A stretch of 64,000 nt of DNA from an endosymbiont of Escarpia spicata (GTDB taxonomy: Bacteria; Pseudomonadota; Gammaproteobacteria; Chromatiales; Chromatiaceae), in assembly GCA_003349915.1 (NCBI GenBank), contig QFXE01000005.1, positions 186,001 through 250,000 of the forward strand. Reading direction: 5' to 3'. Shown here piece by piece: positions 19,533 to 28,442 of this stretch (its first letter is position 1; each line of letters opens with the position of its first letter). The translations under genes were made by a program, and so were the position numbers. Below the pieces are notes generated by a model. That model was not told the origin of the DNA. It ran no database searches and saw nothing but the letters and a program-made list of their open reading frames with translations.

Positions 19533-20831
19533 ATGGATCAAACCATTACACCGAAACTGCACAAACTGGCCCTGGCCTGCGGAATCGCACTTGCGTTCTC
19601 CGCTCAACAAGCCGCCGCTTCCGGTTTTGCTGTTCCTGAACTTTCTGTTTCCGGCTTGGCACAATCAAATGCCTTAGTCGCAAACCACAAAGACCTCGGC
19701 GCAATTGCCTACAACCCTGCTGCAATGGCCTTCCATGAAGGGAGGGCAGTCAGTCTCGGCGGGCTGTTGGTCAAACCCAATCTGGGCGTCACGACGGGCA
19801 ACGGTTCTTTCGACAGCGAATCCAATGACATTGTGGCAATTCCCGCTATCAGTGCGCATTATCAGATGAGCGAAGACTGGTCGATCGGCCTGTCAGTCAA
19901 TGCACCTTTTGGACTGGAGACGGATTGGCTGCCAGAGACCTATGCCGCCAGCGCCTCCAATCCCGGCGGTTATCCGCTGGGTGAGACCATGCCCACCAAT
20001 ACCAAACTGGAAATCGTCGCCTTCTCCCCCAGCGTCTCGTATAGGATTAACGACAATTTCAGCGTAGCAGGCGGCATCGATCTCTACTGGATGAAAGAGG
20101 TGCTATTCAATGCGGCAATAAATGATGGGGGCGCAGCGTACCCTGCCGTTGAAGTCGAGGGTGATGGCCGTGGCGCCGGTTTAAACATCAGCGGCCTCTA
20201 CGTAATGAACAACTGGAGCTTTGGCGGCAGTTTCCACTCTGCCGCAAAGATCCCTATCGACGGCACTATCGCCCTTCCCCCCGGCTCACCGGTCCCTGGG
20301 TTTGCCTCAAACAATGCGGTTGCCGAGCTTGAAGTGCCTTACCGTCTGCAGATCGGCGTGCGCAACCAGACAACAGATAAGCTGGCGCTGGAGTTCGACA
20401 TCACCCGGACGGGTTGGAGCAGTTTCGACACGCTTGTGGTGGACAACAAGGAACTCTCCTTTATCAACTACGTCAGCAGCGAAAACAAATGGAAAGACGT
20501 CAACGCCTACCGTTTCGGCGCCTCCTACGACCTCACTGGAAACACACAGTTGCGCGCTGGTTATACCTTTGACGAAACCCCGCAGGGTGATGACTATTTC
20601 AGCCCCCGCGTACCTGATGCCGACCGCCATCTCTTCAGCTTTGGTGCCGGACATCAACTGGGAGACGACTGGTCGATCGACGCCGGTTATATGTACGTGA
20701 AGTTTCAAGACCGCACACCGACAGCGACAACCCACACCAATGGCGAGACGAATGGCACCAGCGCCGTTGTGGGCGACTACGAGTCCAGCGTCCACCTGTT
20801 CGGTTTTGGCGTAAACAAGACGTTTATGTAA
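19533..20831 (+). CDS. FadL/OmpP1-type outer membrane transporter
   Basis: A 432-residue outer-membrane beta-barrel. A signal peptide ends around SAQQAAASGF, and the mature protein starts SGFAVPELSVSGLAQSNALVA, the usual plug region of FadL proteins, followed by YNPAAMAF. Alternating aromatic strands continue to the terminal Phe-Met (FGFGVNKTFM). FadL proteins carry long-chain fatty acids or other hydrophobic compounds through the outer membrane. A GGAGG site lies 6 bases before the ATG. It is divergent from the LysR gene, which may control it. Confidence 0.88.
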   Translation: MDQTITPKLHKLALACGIALAFSAQQAAASGFAVPELSVSGLAQSNALVANHKDLGAIAYNPAAMAFHEGRAVSLGGLLVKPNLGVTTGNGSFDSESNDIVAIPAISAHYQMSEDWSIGLSVNAPFGLETDWLPETYAASASNPGGYPLGETMPTNTKLEIVAFSPSVSYRINDNFSVAGGIDLYWMKEVLFNAAINDGGAAYPAVEVEGDGRGAGLNISGLYVMNNWSFGGSFHSAAKIPIDGTIALPPGSPVPGFASNNAVAELEVPYRLQIGVRNQTTDKLALEFDITRTGWSSFDTLVVDNKELSFINYVSSENKWKDVNAYRFGASYDLTGNTQLRAGYTFDETPQGDDYFSPRVPDADRHLFSFGAGHQLGDDWSIDAGYMYVKFQDRTPTATTHTNGETNGTSAVVGDYESSVHLFGFGVNKTFM

Positions 20832-20856
20832 ACCTTACATCACTACGACCACAAAA

Positions 20857-20887
20857 AAAGCGCCGCCCCTTGTGAGGGCAGCGCTTT
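20857..20887 (-). terminator. hairpin terminator between fadL-type gene and dsrE-like gene
   Basis: An inverted repeat (AAAGCGCCGCCC against GGGCAGCGCTTT, one mismatch, 7-base loop) between two convergent genes. A run of seven A on the left makes the better T-tail for the minus strand, so it mainly serves dsrE/tusA, but it may work both ways. Confidence 0.75.
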
Positions 20888-20908
20888 GGAACTGCAATTT
20901 ACAACGGA

Positions 20909-21391
20909 TTAGATGTAAAGGCAGATATCACTTTCGCCGGCAAACTCAAAGAATGCGGCTGCACCGGCATACTCGACGCCGTCGATGAATTCAGCGGTAT
21001 TCATCTCAAACAGGTCAACAGTCATCTGGCAAGCAACCAGCCGAACCTCAGCCTCTTGGCAGAGTTCCCGCAATTCCGGCAGACTGGCAACGCCTTTGGA
21101 TGCCATCTTCTTCTTCATCATACTGGTCATCATGCCCTGCATGCCCGGCAGGGTCAGACCCATGACAGGAAACCACTTATCCATGCCCATCGGCATCGGC
21201 ATACCCGGATTACCCAGGGGTGTGACTTCCAGGTCCAGATTCTTTTTCAGAAGCTGCAGGCCATAGAAGGTGAAGAATATCTCGGTATCATAGCCCAAGG
21301 CCGAAGCGGTCGACGCGAGGATAAAAGGCGGATAAGCCCAGTCCAGCGAACCCTTGGTGGCGATGATGGCTAACTTTTTCATGTCTGACAT
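20909..21391 (-). CDS. DsrE3-like sulfurtransferase
   Basis: A 160-residue member of the DsrE/DsrF/DrsH-like family. It begins MKKLAIIATKGSLDWAYPPF, has a Met/Pro/Gly-rich middle (NPGMPMPMGMDKWFP) and a conserved Cys in LVACQMTVDLF near residue 120, the position used for persulfide transfer in DsrE3 proteins. In sulfur oxidisers such proteins form a relay with rhodanese and TusA that delivers sulfane sulfur to sHdr or reverse-Dsr enzymes. Here it is the last of three leftward genes rhodanese-tusA-dsrE. No hdr or dsr genes are in the window. Confidence 0.88.
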   Translation of the reverse strand: MSDMKKLAIIATKGSLDWAYPPFILASTASALGYDTEIFFTFYGLQLLKKNLDLEVTPLGNPGMPMPMGMDKWFPVMGLTLPGMQGMMTSMMKKKMASKGVASLPELRELCQEAEVRLVACQMTVDLFEMNTAEFIDGVEYAGAAAFFEFAGESDICLYI

Positions 21392-21426
21392 CTAAACTGT
21401 CTCCAATATAACCCAGCGGCCGGAAA

Positions 21427-21657
21427 TCAGCCTTTCTTGATCAGGAATTCGAACTTGCCGCCGACTTCCTTGGATTCCATCAGCTCGTTACCGGTCTGCT
21501 TGGAAAATGCCTCGAAGTCCTTCACGGAACCGGGATCAGTAGCAATGATGTGTAGAACCTTGCCAGACTCCATGCCGTTCAGAGTCTTCTTTGCACGCAG
21601 AATGGGCAGGGGGCAGTTCAGTCCGCTTGCATCCAACTCTTGATCGAAATCAGCCAT
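21427..21657 (-). CDS. tusA: TusA-family sulfur carrier protein
   Basis: A 76-residue TusA protein with the signature LDASGLNCPLPILRAKK; Cys15 in CPxP is the persulfide carrier. A GGAGGT site sits before the ATG at 21657; an upstream extension in the same frame lacks TusA features and is left out. In sulfur oxidisers TusA shuttles sulfur between rhodanese, DsrE-type proteins and the oxidation enzymes. It lies 35 bases upstream of the dsrE-like gene and about 150 bases downstream of the rhodanese. Confidence 0.93.
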   Translation of the reverse strand: MADFDQELDASGLNCPLPILRAKKTLNGMESGKVLHIIATDPGSVKDFEAFSKQTGNELMESKEVGGKFEFLIKKG

Positions 21658-21811
21658 GGTAAGACCTCCAGAATATGGTTGTATTAGAATGTATAGGAAT
21701 AATCCAGGGCGTAATTTATATGCGAAGCGCCGCGGAAACGCAAGCAAAACCTCTTGATAAAACAGCAGCCAAACAGGCTACAAACCCATTTACCTATGGA
21801 AATTCAATTTG

Positions 21812-22141
21812 TTAGCCAACTTTTCTAGCAGCCACCTGATATCCTGAGCGCGCCCAACCCAGAATACCGCCGCGCAGATTAATCACGTTTTCAAACCCCT
21901 GCTGAATCAGATAGGCACAGGCATGATAAGATCGGGCACCACTGTGACAGTAGAGGATCACATCCTTGTCCTTGGGCAGTTCTTCCATGCGCAGGGGAAT
22001 GACATGCATCGGCATATGGTCTGAATCGGGCAGCATCCCCTGGGCCACTTCGCCGGCACTGCGAATATCCAGCAGATAGAAGTCATCGCCCTCGGAGATA
22101 CGGGCCTGCAGATCGGAAGAGTCTATTTCCTGTACCAGCAC
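21812..22141 (-). CDS. single-domain rhodanese
   Basis: A 109-residue cytoplasmic rhodanese. The active-site loop is LYCHSGARSYHAC with catalytic Cys65; the CH2 motifs LLDIRSAGE and NLRGGILGW are present. It starts at GTG with an AGGTGG site upstream. It would mobilise sulfane sulfur and load TusA. Its position at the head of the rhodanese-tusA-dsrE group matches clusters known from sulfur-oxidising bacteria. It is divergent from cysG. Confidence 0.9.
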   Translation of the reverse strand: MLVQEIDSSDLQARISEGDDFYLLDIRSAGEVAQGMLPDSDHMPMHVIPLRMEELPKDKDVILYCHSGARSYHACAYLIQQGFENVINLRGGILGWARSGYQVAARKVG

Positions 22142-22320
22142 GTTTTACCACCTAATATTGAATAACTGAGCGCATTAGTATATTAATGCGTTTAAATATT
22201 TCAAGCCAAAAGCATGAAGTAATCGTATAAAATAGCATGGATTTCACCGGGTTGTTCGCCCATGCTCAACAGCTGTGGCAATCCACCACCACTCCAAATT
22301 CTCACTGAAGCATTGAATCT

Positions 22321-23742
22321 ATGGACTTTTTCCCCATCTTCCTCGACATCAACAGCAAGCGCTGCCTGGTGGCAGGCGGCGGCCCTGTCGCCGAACGCAA
22401 GACCGCAGCCCTGCTGAATTCTGGTGCGGACGTTACTCTGGTGGCACCTGAACTAACGCCAAATCTGGCCACTTGGCGGGACACGGGACAGCTTACCCAT
22501 ATCGAGCGGCATTTTGACGAGAGTGACCTGGCTGAGAGCCATCTCGTCATCGCTGCAACCAGCGACAGTGATGTCAACCGCAACATTGCCGAGCTGGCCA
22601 GCGCACAACGCATCCCGGTCAACGTTGTGGATCAACCCAAGCTCTGCAGCTTTATCGTTCCCTCGGTGATCGACCGCTCCCCTGTGGTTGCCGCAATCTC
22701 CACCGGTGGTGCCTCCCCGGTGCTGGCGCGTCTGATTCGGGCCCGCCTTGAGTCCCTGATCCCTGCTGGATACGGTCGTCTGGCAGAATTCTGCGGCCGT
22801 TTCAGAGAACGGGTAAAGGAGACCTTCAGCGAACCGAAAGATCGGCGCCTGTTTTGGGACAAGGTGCTGCAGGGTGGAGTGGCGGAACGCATCTTCTCCG
22901 GACACGCCGACGAGGCGGATCAGTTGCTGGACAAGGCCCTGGCGGATGCCAAACTGTCGAAATCGACCGGAGAGGTCTATCTGGTGGGGGCCGGACCGGG
23001 TGATCCGGATCTGCTGACTTTCCGCGCACTGCGGCTGATGCAACAGGCCGATGTCGTGGTCTTCGACCGGTTAGTGGCGGAACCGATCCTGGAAATGACA
23101 CGCCAGGACGCCGAGCGCATCTACGTCGGCAAAGAGCGCTCCAACCATGCCATGCGGCAGGAAGAGATCAACAAGCTGCTGGCACGCCTGGCCAAAGAGG
23201 GCAAGCGGGTGGTGCGCCTGAAGGGCGGCGACCCTTTCATCTTCGGCCGTGGCGGCGAGGAGATCGACACCCTCGCCGAAGAGGGCATCCCCTTCCAGGT
23301 CGTACCCGGCGTCACCGCAGCTGCAGGCTGCGCCTCCTATGCGGGCATTCCCCTCACCCATAGAGACTACGCCCAGTCGGTCACCTTCGTCACCGGCCAT
23401 CTAAAAGACGGCACCATGAATCTCAACTGGGAGATGCTGGCGCAACCCAATCAGACGATCGTCTTCTACATGGGACTGCTTGGGCTACCTGTGATCCGCC
23501 AACAACTCCAAGCTCACGGCACTCCCGGGGACATGCCCATCGCACTGGTTCAGCAAGGCACCACTCACATGCAACGGGTCTTCACCGGCACTTTGGATAA
23601 TATTCATGAAGTGGTGGAACGGGAGAAACCCAAGCCACCGACTCTGATCATCGTGGGGCGGGTTGTGGAACTGCAGGAGAAACTCTCCTGGTACAAGGCA
23701 CCCGAGTTTTCGGAGCAGGGAGCGACCTCGCCCATTAAGTAG
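22321..23742 (+). CDS. cysG: siroheme synthase CysG
   Basis: A 473-residue fused enzyme making siroheme from uroporphyrinogen III. The N-terminal half is precorrin-2 dehydrogenase/ferrochelatase with the NAD-binding CLVAGGGPVAERKTAALL; the C-terminal half is the SAM-dependent methyltransferase, starting VYLVGAGPGDPDLLTFRAL and with RLKGGDPFIFGRGGEE. It provides siroheme for assimilatory or dissimilatory sulfite reductases. It is divergent from the sulfur-relay genes, which supports a role in sulfur metabolism here. Confidence 0.96.
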   Translation: MDFFPIFLDINSKRCLVAGGGPVAERKTAALLNSGADVTLVAPELTPNLATWRDTGQLTHIERHFDESDLAESHLVIAATSDSDVNRNIAELASAQRIPVNVVDQPKLCSFIVPSVIDRSPVVAAISTGGASPVLARLIRARLESLIPAGYGRLAEFCGRFRERVKETFSEPKDRRLFWDKVLQGGVAERIFSGHADEADQLLDKALADAKLSKSTGEVYLVGAGPGDPDLLTFRALRLMQQADVVVFDRLVAEPILEMTRQDAERIYVGKERSNHAMRQEEINKLLARLAKEGKRVVRLKGGDPFIFGRGGEEIDTLAEEGIPFQVVPGVTAAAGCASYAGIPLTHRDYAQSVTFVTGHLKDGTMNLNWEMLAQPNQTIVFYMGLLGLPVIRQQLQAHGTPGDMPIALVQQGTTHMQRVFTGTLDNIHEVVEREKPKPPTLIIVGRVVELQEKLSWYKAPEFSEQGATSPIK

Positions 23743-23808
23743 CAAAAAAACGGGGAGAAACCTGTCTGCATCAACCTATCCGGTTGAGTGCAGCCAGGAT
23801 ATTAAATC

Positions 23809-23894
23809 GGAGCGGCGCCCTCGCCGCGAAACGTCGTTGTTGGGCAAATCGTGGCGAGGCGCCGCTCCTACAAACGCTTCGCAGCAAGCTGCGG
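23809..23894. repeat. palindromic repeat, family A
   Basis: GGAGCGGCGCCCTCGCC at 23809-23825 is nearly the inverse of GGCGAGGCGCCGCTCC at 23853-23868, and a second hairpin (CGCAGCAAGCTGCG) follows at 23880-23894. The right part is a reverse-complement copy of the element at 2675-2711. It lies between cysG and the convergent response-regulator gene. Confidence 0.65.
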
Positions 23895-23924
23895 AAATTC
23901 TGGCCCAAAGAGCGTGAACACAAG

Positions 23925-24569
23925 CTAATTGCGCAAACATAGATTCCGCTCTACCGCGATCACCGCCGCTTCGACCCTGGAGTGAACATCCAGCTTGCGC
24001 AGGATCGCCTTGACGTGCAGTTTTACGGTGCCATCGGAAATACCGAGATGACGTGCGATAACCTTGTTGCTCTGACCATCCGCCAGATGACAGAGGATCT
24101 CCCGTTCCCGCGGCGTCAGATCATCCAGTGTTGACGTCGGCTTCTCCAGCCCACGACTGTCACCCCGAACCGCCTTGGCCAGAATACCGGTCAACTCCTT
24201 GGCCACCACGGTGTTTCCCTGCACGATCTCCTGCAGGGCATCGATCAGTTCATCGGGTTCCATGTCTTTGAGCAGATAGCCTTGGGCGCCGTTCTGCAGC
24301 GAGTCGATGACATCCTTCTCCTCGCGACTGGTGGTCAGCATGATAATCGGCATCTGCTGCTCATTTTTTCGCAGCTGCAGCAACACCTCTATCCCGGTCA
24401 TGTCGGGCATGCGCATATCCAGCAGTACCACATCGGGTTGCTGCTGCTCCACCAGGTCTATGCCCTGCACACAGTCACCAATGGCGCTCACTTCGATACC
24501 CCGGCGCGTCAGCAGTTCCTGCAGACCGATTCGAAACAGGGCGTGATCATCAATCAACATTACCCGCAT
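23925..24569 (-). CDS. NarL-like two-component response regulator
   Basis: A 214-residue NarL/FixJ-family regulator. The receiver domain (residues 1-120) has MLIDDHALFRIG, the phosphoacceptor in VLLDMRMPDMTG and the Lys in LLKDMEP. The C-terminal LuxR-type helix-turn-helix has LTPREREILCHLADGQSNKVIARHLGIS with KLHVKAIL. It is 3 bases downstream of the NarX-like kinase gene and is its likely partner. NarL family sites in target promoters were not searched. Confidence 0.92.
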   Translation of the reverse strand: MRVMLIDDHALFRIGLQELLTRRGIEVSAIGDCVQGIDLVEQQQPDVVLLDMRMPDMTGIEVLLQLRKNEQQMPIIMLTTSREEKDVIDSLQNGAQGYLLKDMEPDELIDALQEIVQGNTVVAKELTGILAKAVRGDSRGLEKPTSTLDDLTPREREILCHLADGQSNKVIARHLGISDGTVKLHVKAILRKLDVHSRVEAAVIAVERNLCLRN

Positions 24570-24572
24570 AAA

Positions 24573-26243
24573 CTACCTCCCGCCATCGGTCTTAAGATCG
24601 GCCTGGCGGATACACAACTCCACCCGCGTACCCTCTCCCGGTTCACTTTCAATACTCAATTTACCCCCAACCCGGCGCGCCCGCTCTTCCATGATGGAGA
24701 GACCAATGTGCTCACCTGGATTACCTTCCGGCGCAGCCCCTTCAAAACCAACACCGTCGTCCTCAACCAGCAGAAGGTAGTTCCCCCCTCCACGGCAACG
24801 CAGCAACACCCGCACAGTTTGCGCCTTTGCGTGCTTGCGGATATTGGCCAGCGACTCCTGCACGATGCGCAGGGCCTGTAGCTCCTGGCTGCTGTTCATT
24901 CTCACTTCCCGGCAATCGGACTGAAAGACGGCGTGGGCACCGGTCTCATGCTGAAAACGTTCAACCTGCTTCTCCAGCGCCGCCAGCAACCCCCGCTGGT
25001 CCACGGGGGCACGAAAACTGTTGATCAATTCCCGCAACTCCAGATGCGCCTCATCGAGACCGTGGCGGATACGCTGGGTCTCCTGCTGCGCCTCCGGGTG
25101 TTGATCGGGTTTCTCCAGGGTCTCCTCCAACATACGCACCTGGAATCGCAGACTCGCCAGAGTCTGGGCCAGGGAGTCGTGCAGCTCATGGGCCAGGGCG
25201 GTGCGCTCCTTGACGATAGAGAGCCGCCGCGCCTCCTTATCCGAGCGCTGCTTGGCCACCGCCATGCCAAGGTGACTGCCGATGGTATTGAGGATGTCGA
25301 GCACGTCCTCCCGTCCACTGTAGATGCCCGGCTTGTCCACATAGATATGGTAGAAACCCAGCACGTCCCCGTGGTGCCAGAGTGAAACCGTCACCCGCTC
25401 GATCTCATCCTTGCCGAACATCCTGCGGTCATTGGCCCGTGAACACTCCACTGCATCATGCTCGCAAAGACTGTTCCCGGGCAACAGGGCAATGCCACAG
25501 TGGCACAGCTTCACCGGCAGCATCTCCCGCTCCCGATAGAGGCGATTATCGAGACCGATGCTCCCCACCACCCGTACCCGCCCGTCCGGCATCACCAGAT
25601 GGACGCTGGCAGAGCGGCCGTTCAGCATCTGCTTGAGCACCCGTAGATAGTCCAACAGCAGCTCGTCCAGGTTTTCCGACTGGTTGATACCGGTAGCCAC
25701 ATCATAGAGAAGCTGTAGAGAGGTGGTTTTCTGCGCCAGCTTGGAACTCTGGCGGGCAACCCGTACCTCCATATCCTCATAGATATCGGTCAACTCCTCA
25801 CTCAGACTGTCGATGCCTCTGGCCATCACGGAGAGCACACCGCTCTGTTTCGGGGTCTGGGTTACCACGGGCTCACCTTCACAGACCTGTGCCACAGTAT
25901 CCTCCAGCGTCGCCAGCGGGCGGAGCAGCTGACTGCGCAATCTCGCCATTCCCACCAACATCGTCAAACCGGCAAAAACGATGCTTACCAGCAACAAGCG
26001 CTGAACCGTTTCTGCAGCACCGACCCCAACAAAAAGTAAAACCACGAGCACCAGGCTGGTCAGGATACTCATACCCAGCAGACCGATAGGCAAGAGCAAG
26101 TGGCCGGTCAGGAGGATCTGCAGGCTCGGCCAGCGACCCGCATAACCTACCCACGATCCGCTCGTCTGCGCCACCGGAGGCTCCCCGGCATCCCTCGGCC
26201 GGGTGGGATCAATAGAAACGGTCTGTTCTTGATCTGGGTTCAT
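24573..26243 (-). CDS. NarX-like sensor histidine kinase lacking a periplasmic nitrate domain
   Basis: A 556-residue kinase. Two transmembrane segments lie close together near residues 35-95 with no room for the periplasmic four-helix nitrate sensor of NarX. A HAMP linker and S-helix follow, then a GAF-like central domain with a Cys cluster (LCHCGIALL, SLCEHDAVECSRAN), which resembles the Cys-rich central module of NarX/NarQ. The HisKA_3 motif is LAHELHDSLAQTLASLRFQ and the ATPase has VEDDGVGFEG. The signal is probably sensed in the cytoplasm or membrane, perhaps redox. It is the first gene of a two-gene unit with the NarL-like regulator. Confidence 0.88.
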   Translation of the reverse strand: MNPDQEQTVSIDPTRPRDAGEPPVAQTSGSWVGYAGRWPSLQILLTGHLLLPIGLLGMSILTSLVLVVLLFVGVGAAETVQRLLLVSIVFAGLTMLVGMARLRSQLLRPLATLEDTVAQVCEGEPVVTQTPKQSGVLSVMARGIDSLSEELTDIYEDMEVRVARQSSKLAQKTTSLQLLYDVATGINQSENLDELLLDYLRVLKQMLNGRSASVHLVMPDGRVRVVGSIGLDNRLYREREMLPVKLCHCGIALLPGNSLCEHDAVECSRANDRRMFGKDEIERVTVSLWHHGDVLGFYHIYVDKPGIYSGREDVLDILNTIGSHLGMAVAKQRSDKEARRLSIVKERTALAHELHDSLAQTLASLRFQVRMLEETLEKPDQHPEAQQETQRIRHGLDEAHLELRELINSFRAPVDQRGLLAALEKQVERFQHETGAHAVFQSDCREVRMNSSQELQALRIVQESLANIRKHAKAQTVRVLLRCRGGGNYLLLVEDDGVGFEGAAPEGNPGEHIGLSIMEERARRVGGKLSIESEPGEGTRVELCIRQADLKTDGGR

Positions 26244-26322
26244 AATCGGGCACTCTAACCCGCAGCATTAGAGATGTGAATTGGCAGCCTGTAAAACAGT
26301 AAAAAAGTCATACTTCAGACGT

Positions 26323-26391
26323 GTAGGGTGCGCCATGCGCACCAAGACAATCCGTAATCACGCTAATCATGGTGCGCACAGCGCACCCTAC
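26323..26391. repeat. pair of GGTGCGC palindromic repeats
   Basis: Two inverted copies of the 21-base hairpin GTAGGGTGCGCNNNGCGCACC at 26323-26343 and 26371-26391 between cca and the NarX-like kinase gene. The pair, about 28 bases apart and head to head, repeats the arrangement at 9935-9990. Confidence 0.75.
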
Positions 26392-26429
26392 CTCCTGGTT
26401 GAATCTGCAATTATTACATTGATCTCGCA

Positions 26430-27593
26430 TTAGAAGTCCGGCAATCGTTGCTGCAACATTTCAACCCTCGCATGCTGTAAGGCATCACCCAGAGCCGCCC
26501 CTTCGAGACCTGTACGACGCAACGCCTGCACGTCGACCGATGAAACCACCTGCCCTGCAAGTTCCAGACGAGGCCATGCCGACTGCATCTTCTCGGGCCA
26601 AAGGGCGTGGCAGCACTGCTCAAAAGCCCGGTAACGCTCAGGGTGCTGCACGGGCTTCAACCTGGCAACGATACGCAGCAGATTTTCCGCTGGTGTTTCG
26701 GCATCGAGATCAACCCCGTGAACCAGCACCCACTCAAGCAGATCCGTAAATTCCCGCTCAACACGCAACTGTCGGGAAAACTCAGCCATCTCACCGGTTC
26801 GTGCCAACCCGGCGAACATCACAGCAACGAAACGCACCCTGAGATCTTCGGTCAAAACCACCGCCCGGTGCAGAGGTGCCATTGTTGCTTTGGGGGAGGG
26901 ATGACCATGAGCAGTCGCATCTCCCATCGTCTCTCCCAAAACGGGGAGCAGTCGCTGCAAGACGCCACATTGATGCAGCACCTCAAAAAAACGCCAGGGC
27001 TGAAGCTGGGCGAGAGCCTTTTTCATCTCTCGCCAGACCCGCTCAGATTTGAGATTGAGCAGATCATCGGAGGCGGCCATTTTCTTCATCAGGTCGTGGG
27101 TGCCGTGGGCAACCCGAAATCCCCATTGCCCAAGTTTTGCGGCGAAACGGGCAATCCGCAGCAGGCGGACGGGATCTTCGGTAAAAGCGGGAGTGATATG
27201 CCGCAACAAACCCCCATCCAGATCGTCACGTCCGTGGCAAAGATCGATGATGTTGCCGTCGGCATCCTCGGCCAGCGCATTGATGGTCAGGTCACGCCGC
27301 AGCAGATCCTGCTCCAGGGTGATGTCCGGACCCGCATCCACCTCAAAGCCGTGATATCCGGGACCGGTTTTGACCTCAGTGCGCGCCAAGGCGTATTCAT
27401 CCCCACTCTCCGGATGAATAAAGACCGGGAAGTCGCCCGGCATCGACTGGTAACCCGCATCGGCCATCTGCTTGGCCGTGGCGCCTACCACCACCCAGTC
27501 ACGGTCGTACACCGGCAGCCCCAGCAACCGATCCCGCACCGCACCGCCGACAAGGTAGACTTTGGCACCGGGAATTTCAGCAAATTCAGTCAT
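26430..27593 (-). CDS. cca: CCA tRNA nucleotidyltransferase, HD site lost
   Basis: The enzyme adds or repairs the 3'-CCA of tRNA. The 387-residue protein has the class II nucleotidyltransferase head: VYLVGGAVRDRLLG, the metal motif DRDWVVV and the arginine motif RRDLTINALAED. In Escherichia coli the C-terminal half carries a metal-dependent HD phosphohydrolase; here the aligned stretch reads VMFAGLARTG, so the His-Asp pair is missing and the phosphohydrolase is probably absent. The transferase should be active. It stands alone between palindromic repeats. Confidence 0.92.
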   Translation of the reverse strand: MTEFAEIPGAKVYLVGGAVRDRLLGLPVYDRDWVVVGATAKQMADAGYQSMPGDFPVFIHPESGDEYALARTEVKTGPGYHGFEVDAGPDITLEQDLLRRDLTINALAEDADGNIIDLCHGRDDLDGGLLRHITPAFTEDPVRLLRIARFAAKLGQWGFRVAHGTHDLMKKMAASDDLLNLKSERVWREMKKALAQLQPWRFFEVLHQCGVLQRLLPVLGETMGDATAHGHPSPKATMAPLHRAVVLTEDLRVRFVAVMFAGLARTGEMAEFSRQLRVEREFTDLLEWVLVHGVDLDAETPAENLLRIVARLKPVQHPERYRAFEQCCHALWPEKMQSAWPRLELAGQVVSSVDVQALRRTGLEGAALGDALQHARVEMLQQRLPDF

Positions 27594-27711
27594 CGAGCAT
27601 TTTATCTACAAACTGGTTCATTAGGATGCAATGTATAACTTGCAGCAATTCAAGTCGAAAACTAACTCGCAGCCCTGAGCAGAAAATCCATCTGACCCAT
27701 CCTGAGCCCTA

Positions 27712-28284
27712 TCATTGATTCCAAAGTGCATTGATTGCAGCAATGCCTTGCCCACCCACCTTTTTCGCATCACCAAGATCTTCTGCTTTCATTCCACCCA
27801 ACGCATAGACGGGCTGGTCAACCCCAGCAATCATCTCACTGAACTTTTTCCAGCCGATACCCGGGATGTCGGGATGGCTGGAGGTCGCCTTGACCGGAGA
27901 GAGCAGCAGTATATCCGCACCGAGTTGCACCGCCTTCTGCATATCCTCCCGGGTATGGCAGGAGACCGAGAGCAATCTCCCTTCCGCTACGGGTCGGCTC
28001 GAATATTGATTCAGCACATCACTGCTAAGGTGCAGACCGTCCGCTTCGGATCGACCGAACAGTTCGGCCGCTGTCGCCAGCAGAAGCAGTGCATCGTATT
28101 GCCTGCAGAGAGCGGCCGCGATATTCGCCAACGCCAGGTATTCATCCGCATCGCGGATCGTTTTACAACGCAATTGGACTATCCTGTTGCCATTTTTCAA
28201 GGCTGCTTCCAGCTTGTTACTGAAATCGTCATGATCAATGAATTTACCAGTGATCATGTAATAGTCTGGGAAAGGTCTGCTCAT
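27712..28284 (-). CDS. ThiE/TenI-like TIM-barrel protein
   Basis: A 190-residue protein of the thiamine-phosphate-synthase/TenI superfamily. Visible motifs are RIVQLRCKT at the start of the barrel, ADGLHLSSDVL, SVSCHT, GADILLLSPVKAT and PVYALGGMK. In this group the phosphate-site region of true ThiE (HLGQ) is altered to HLSS, and such domains often occur fused to a MutT-type hydrolase, which is missing here. It may be a TenI-like protein or a divergent thiamine enzyme. The ATG at 28284 is chosen (MSRPFPDYYMIT); a longer frame continues into a repeat and is not credible. Confidence 0.75.
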   Translation of the reverse strand: MSRPFPDYYMITGKFIDHDDFSNKLEAALKNGNRIVQLRCKTIRDADEYLALANIAAALCRQYDALLLLATAAELFGRSEADGLHLSSDVLNQYSSRPVAEGRLLSVSCHTREDMQKAVQLGADILLLSPVKATSSHPDIPGIGWKKFSEMIAGVDQPVYALGGMKAEDLGDAKKVGGQGIAAINALWNQ

Positions 28285-28331
28285 CTTGTATTTCCAGTTA
28301 TTTAAGGAGCCTCTGAATGAATGACATTTTT

Positions 28332-28419
28332 CGTCATTGCGAACGTAGCGAAGCAATCTCTTTGGGTTGTACTCCGTAGCGGGAGATTGCCGCGGTCGCT
28401 ACGCTCCCTCGCAATGACA
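28332..28419. repeat. CGTCATTGCGANCG-type inverted repeat
   Basis: CGTCATTGCGAACGTAGCGAAGCAATCTC at one end (28332-28360) is the approximate reverse complement of GAGATTGCCGCGGTCGCTACGCTCCCTCGCAATGAC at the other (28383-28419). This 'cattgcgag' palindrome is a widespread type of bacterial intergenic repeat. It separates the ABC exporter from the ThiE-like gene. Confidence 0.7.
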
Positions 28420-28442
28420 GGTTTTTTCAGTAAGGTTCGGGG

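Noticed and set aside
27712-28356. Longer start for the ThiE-like protein
   Set aside because: The first 24 residues would be encoded by the edge of a palindromic repeat; ATG 28284 gives the natural barrel start.
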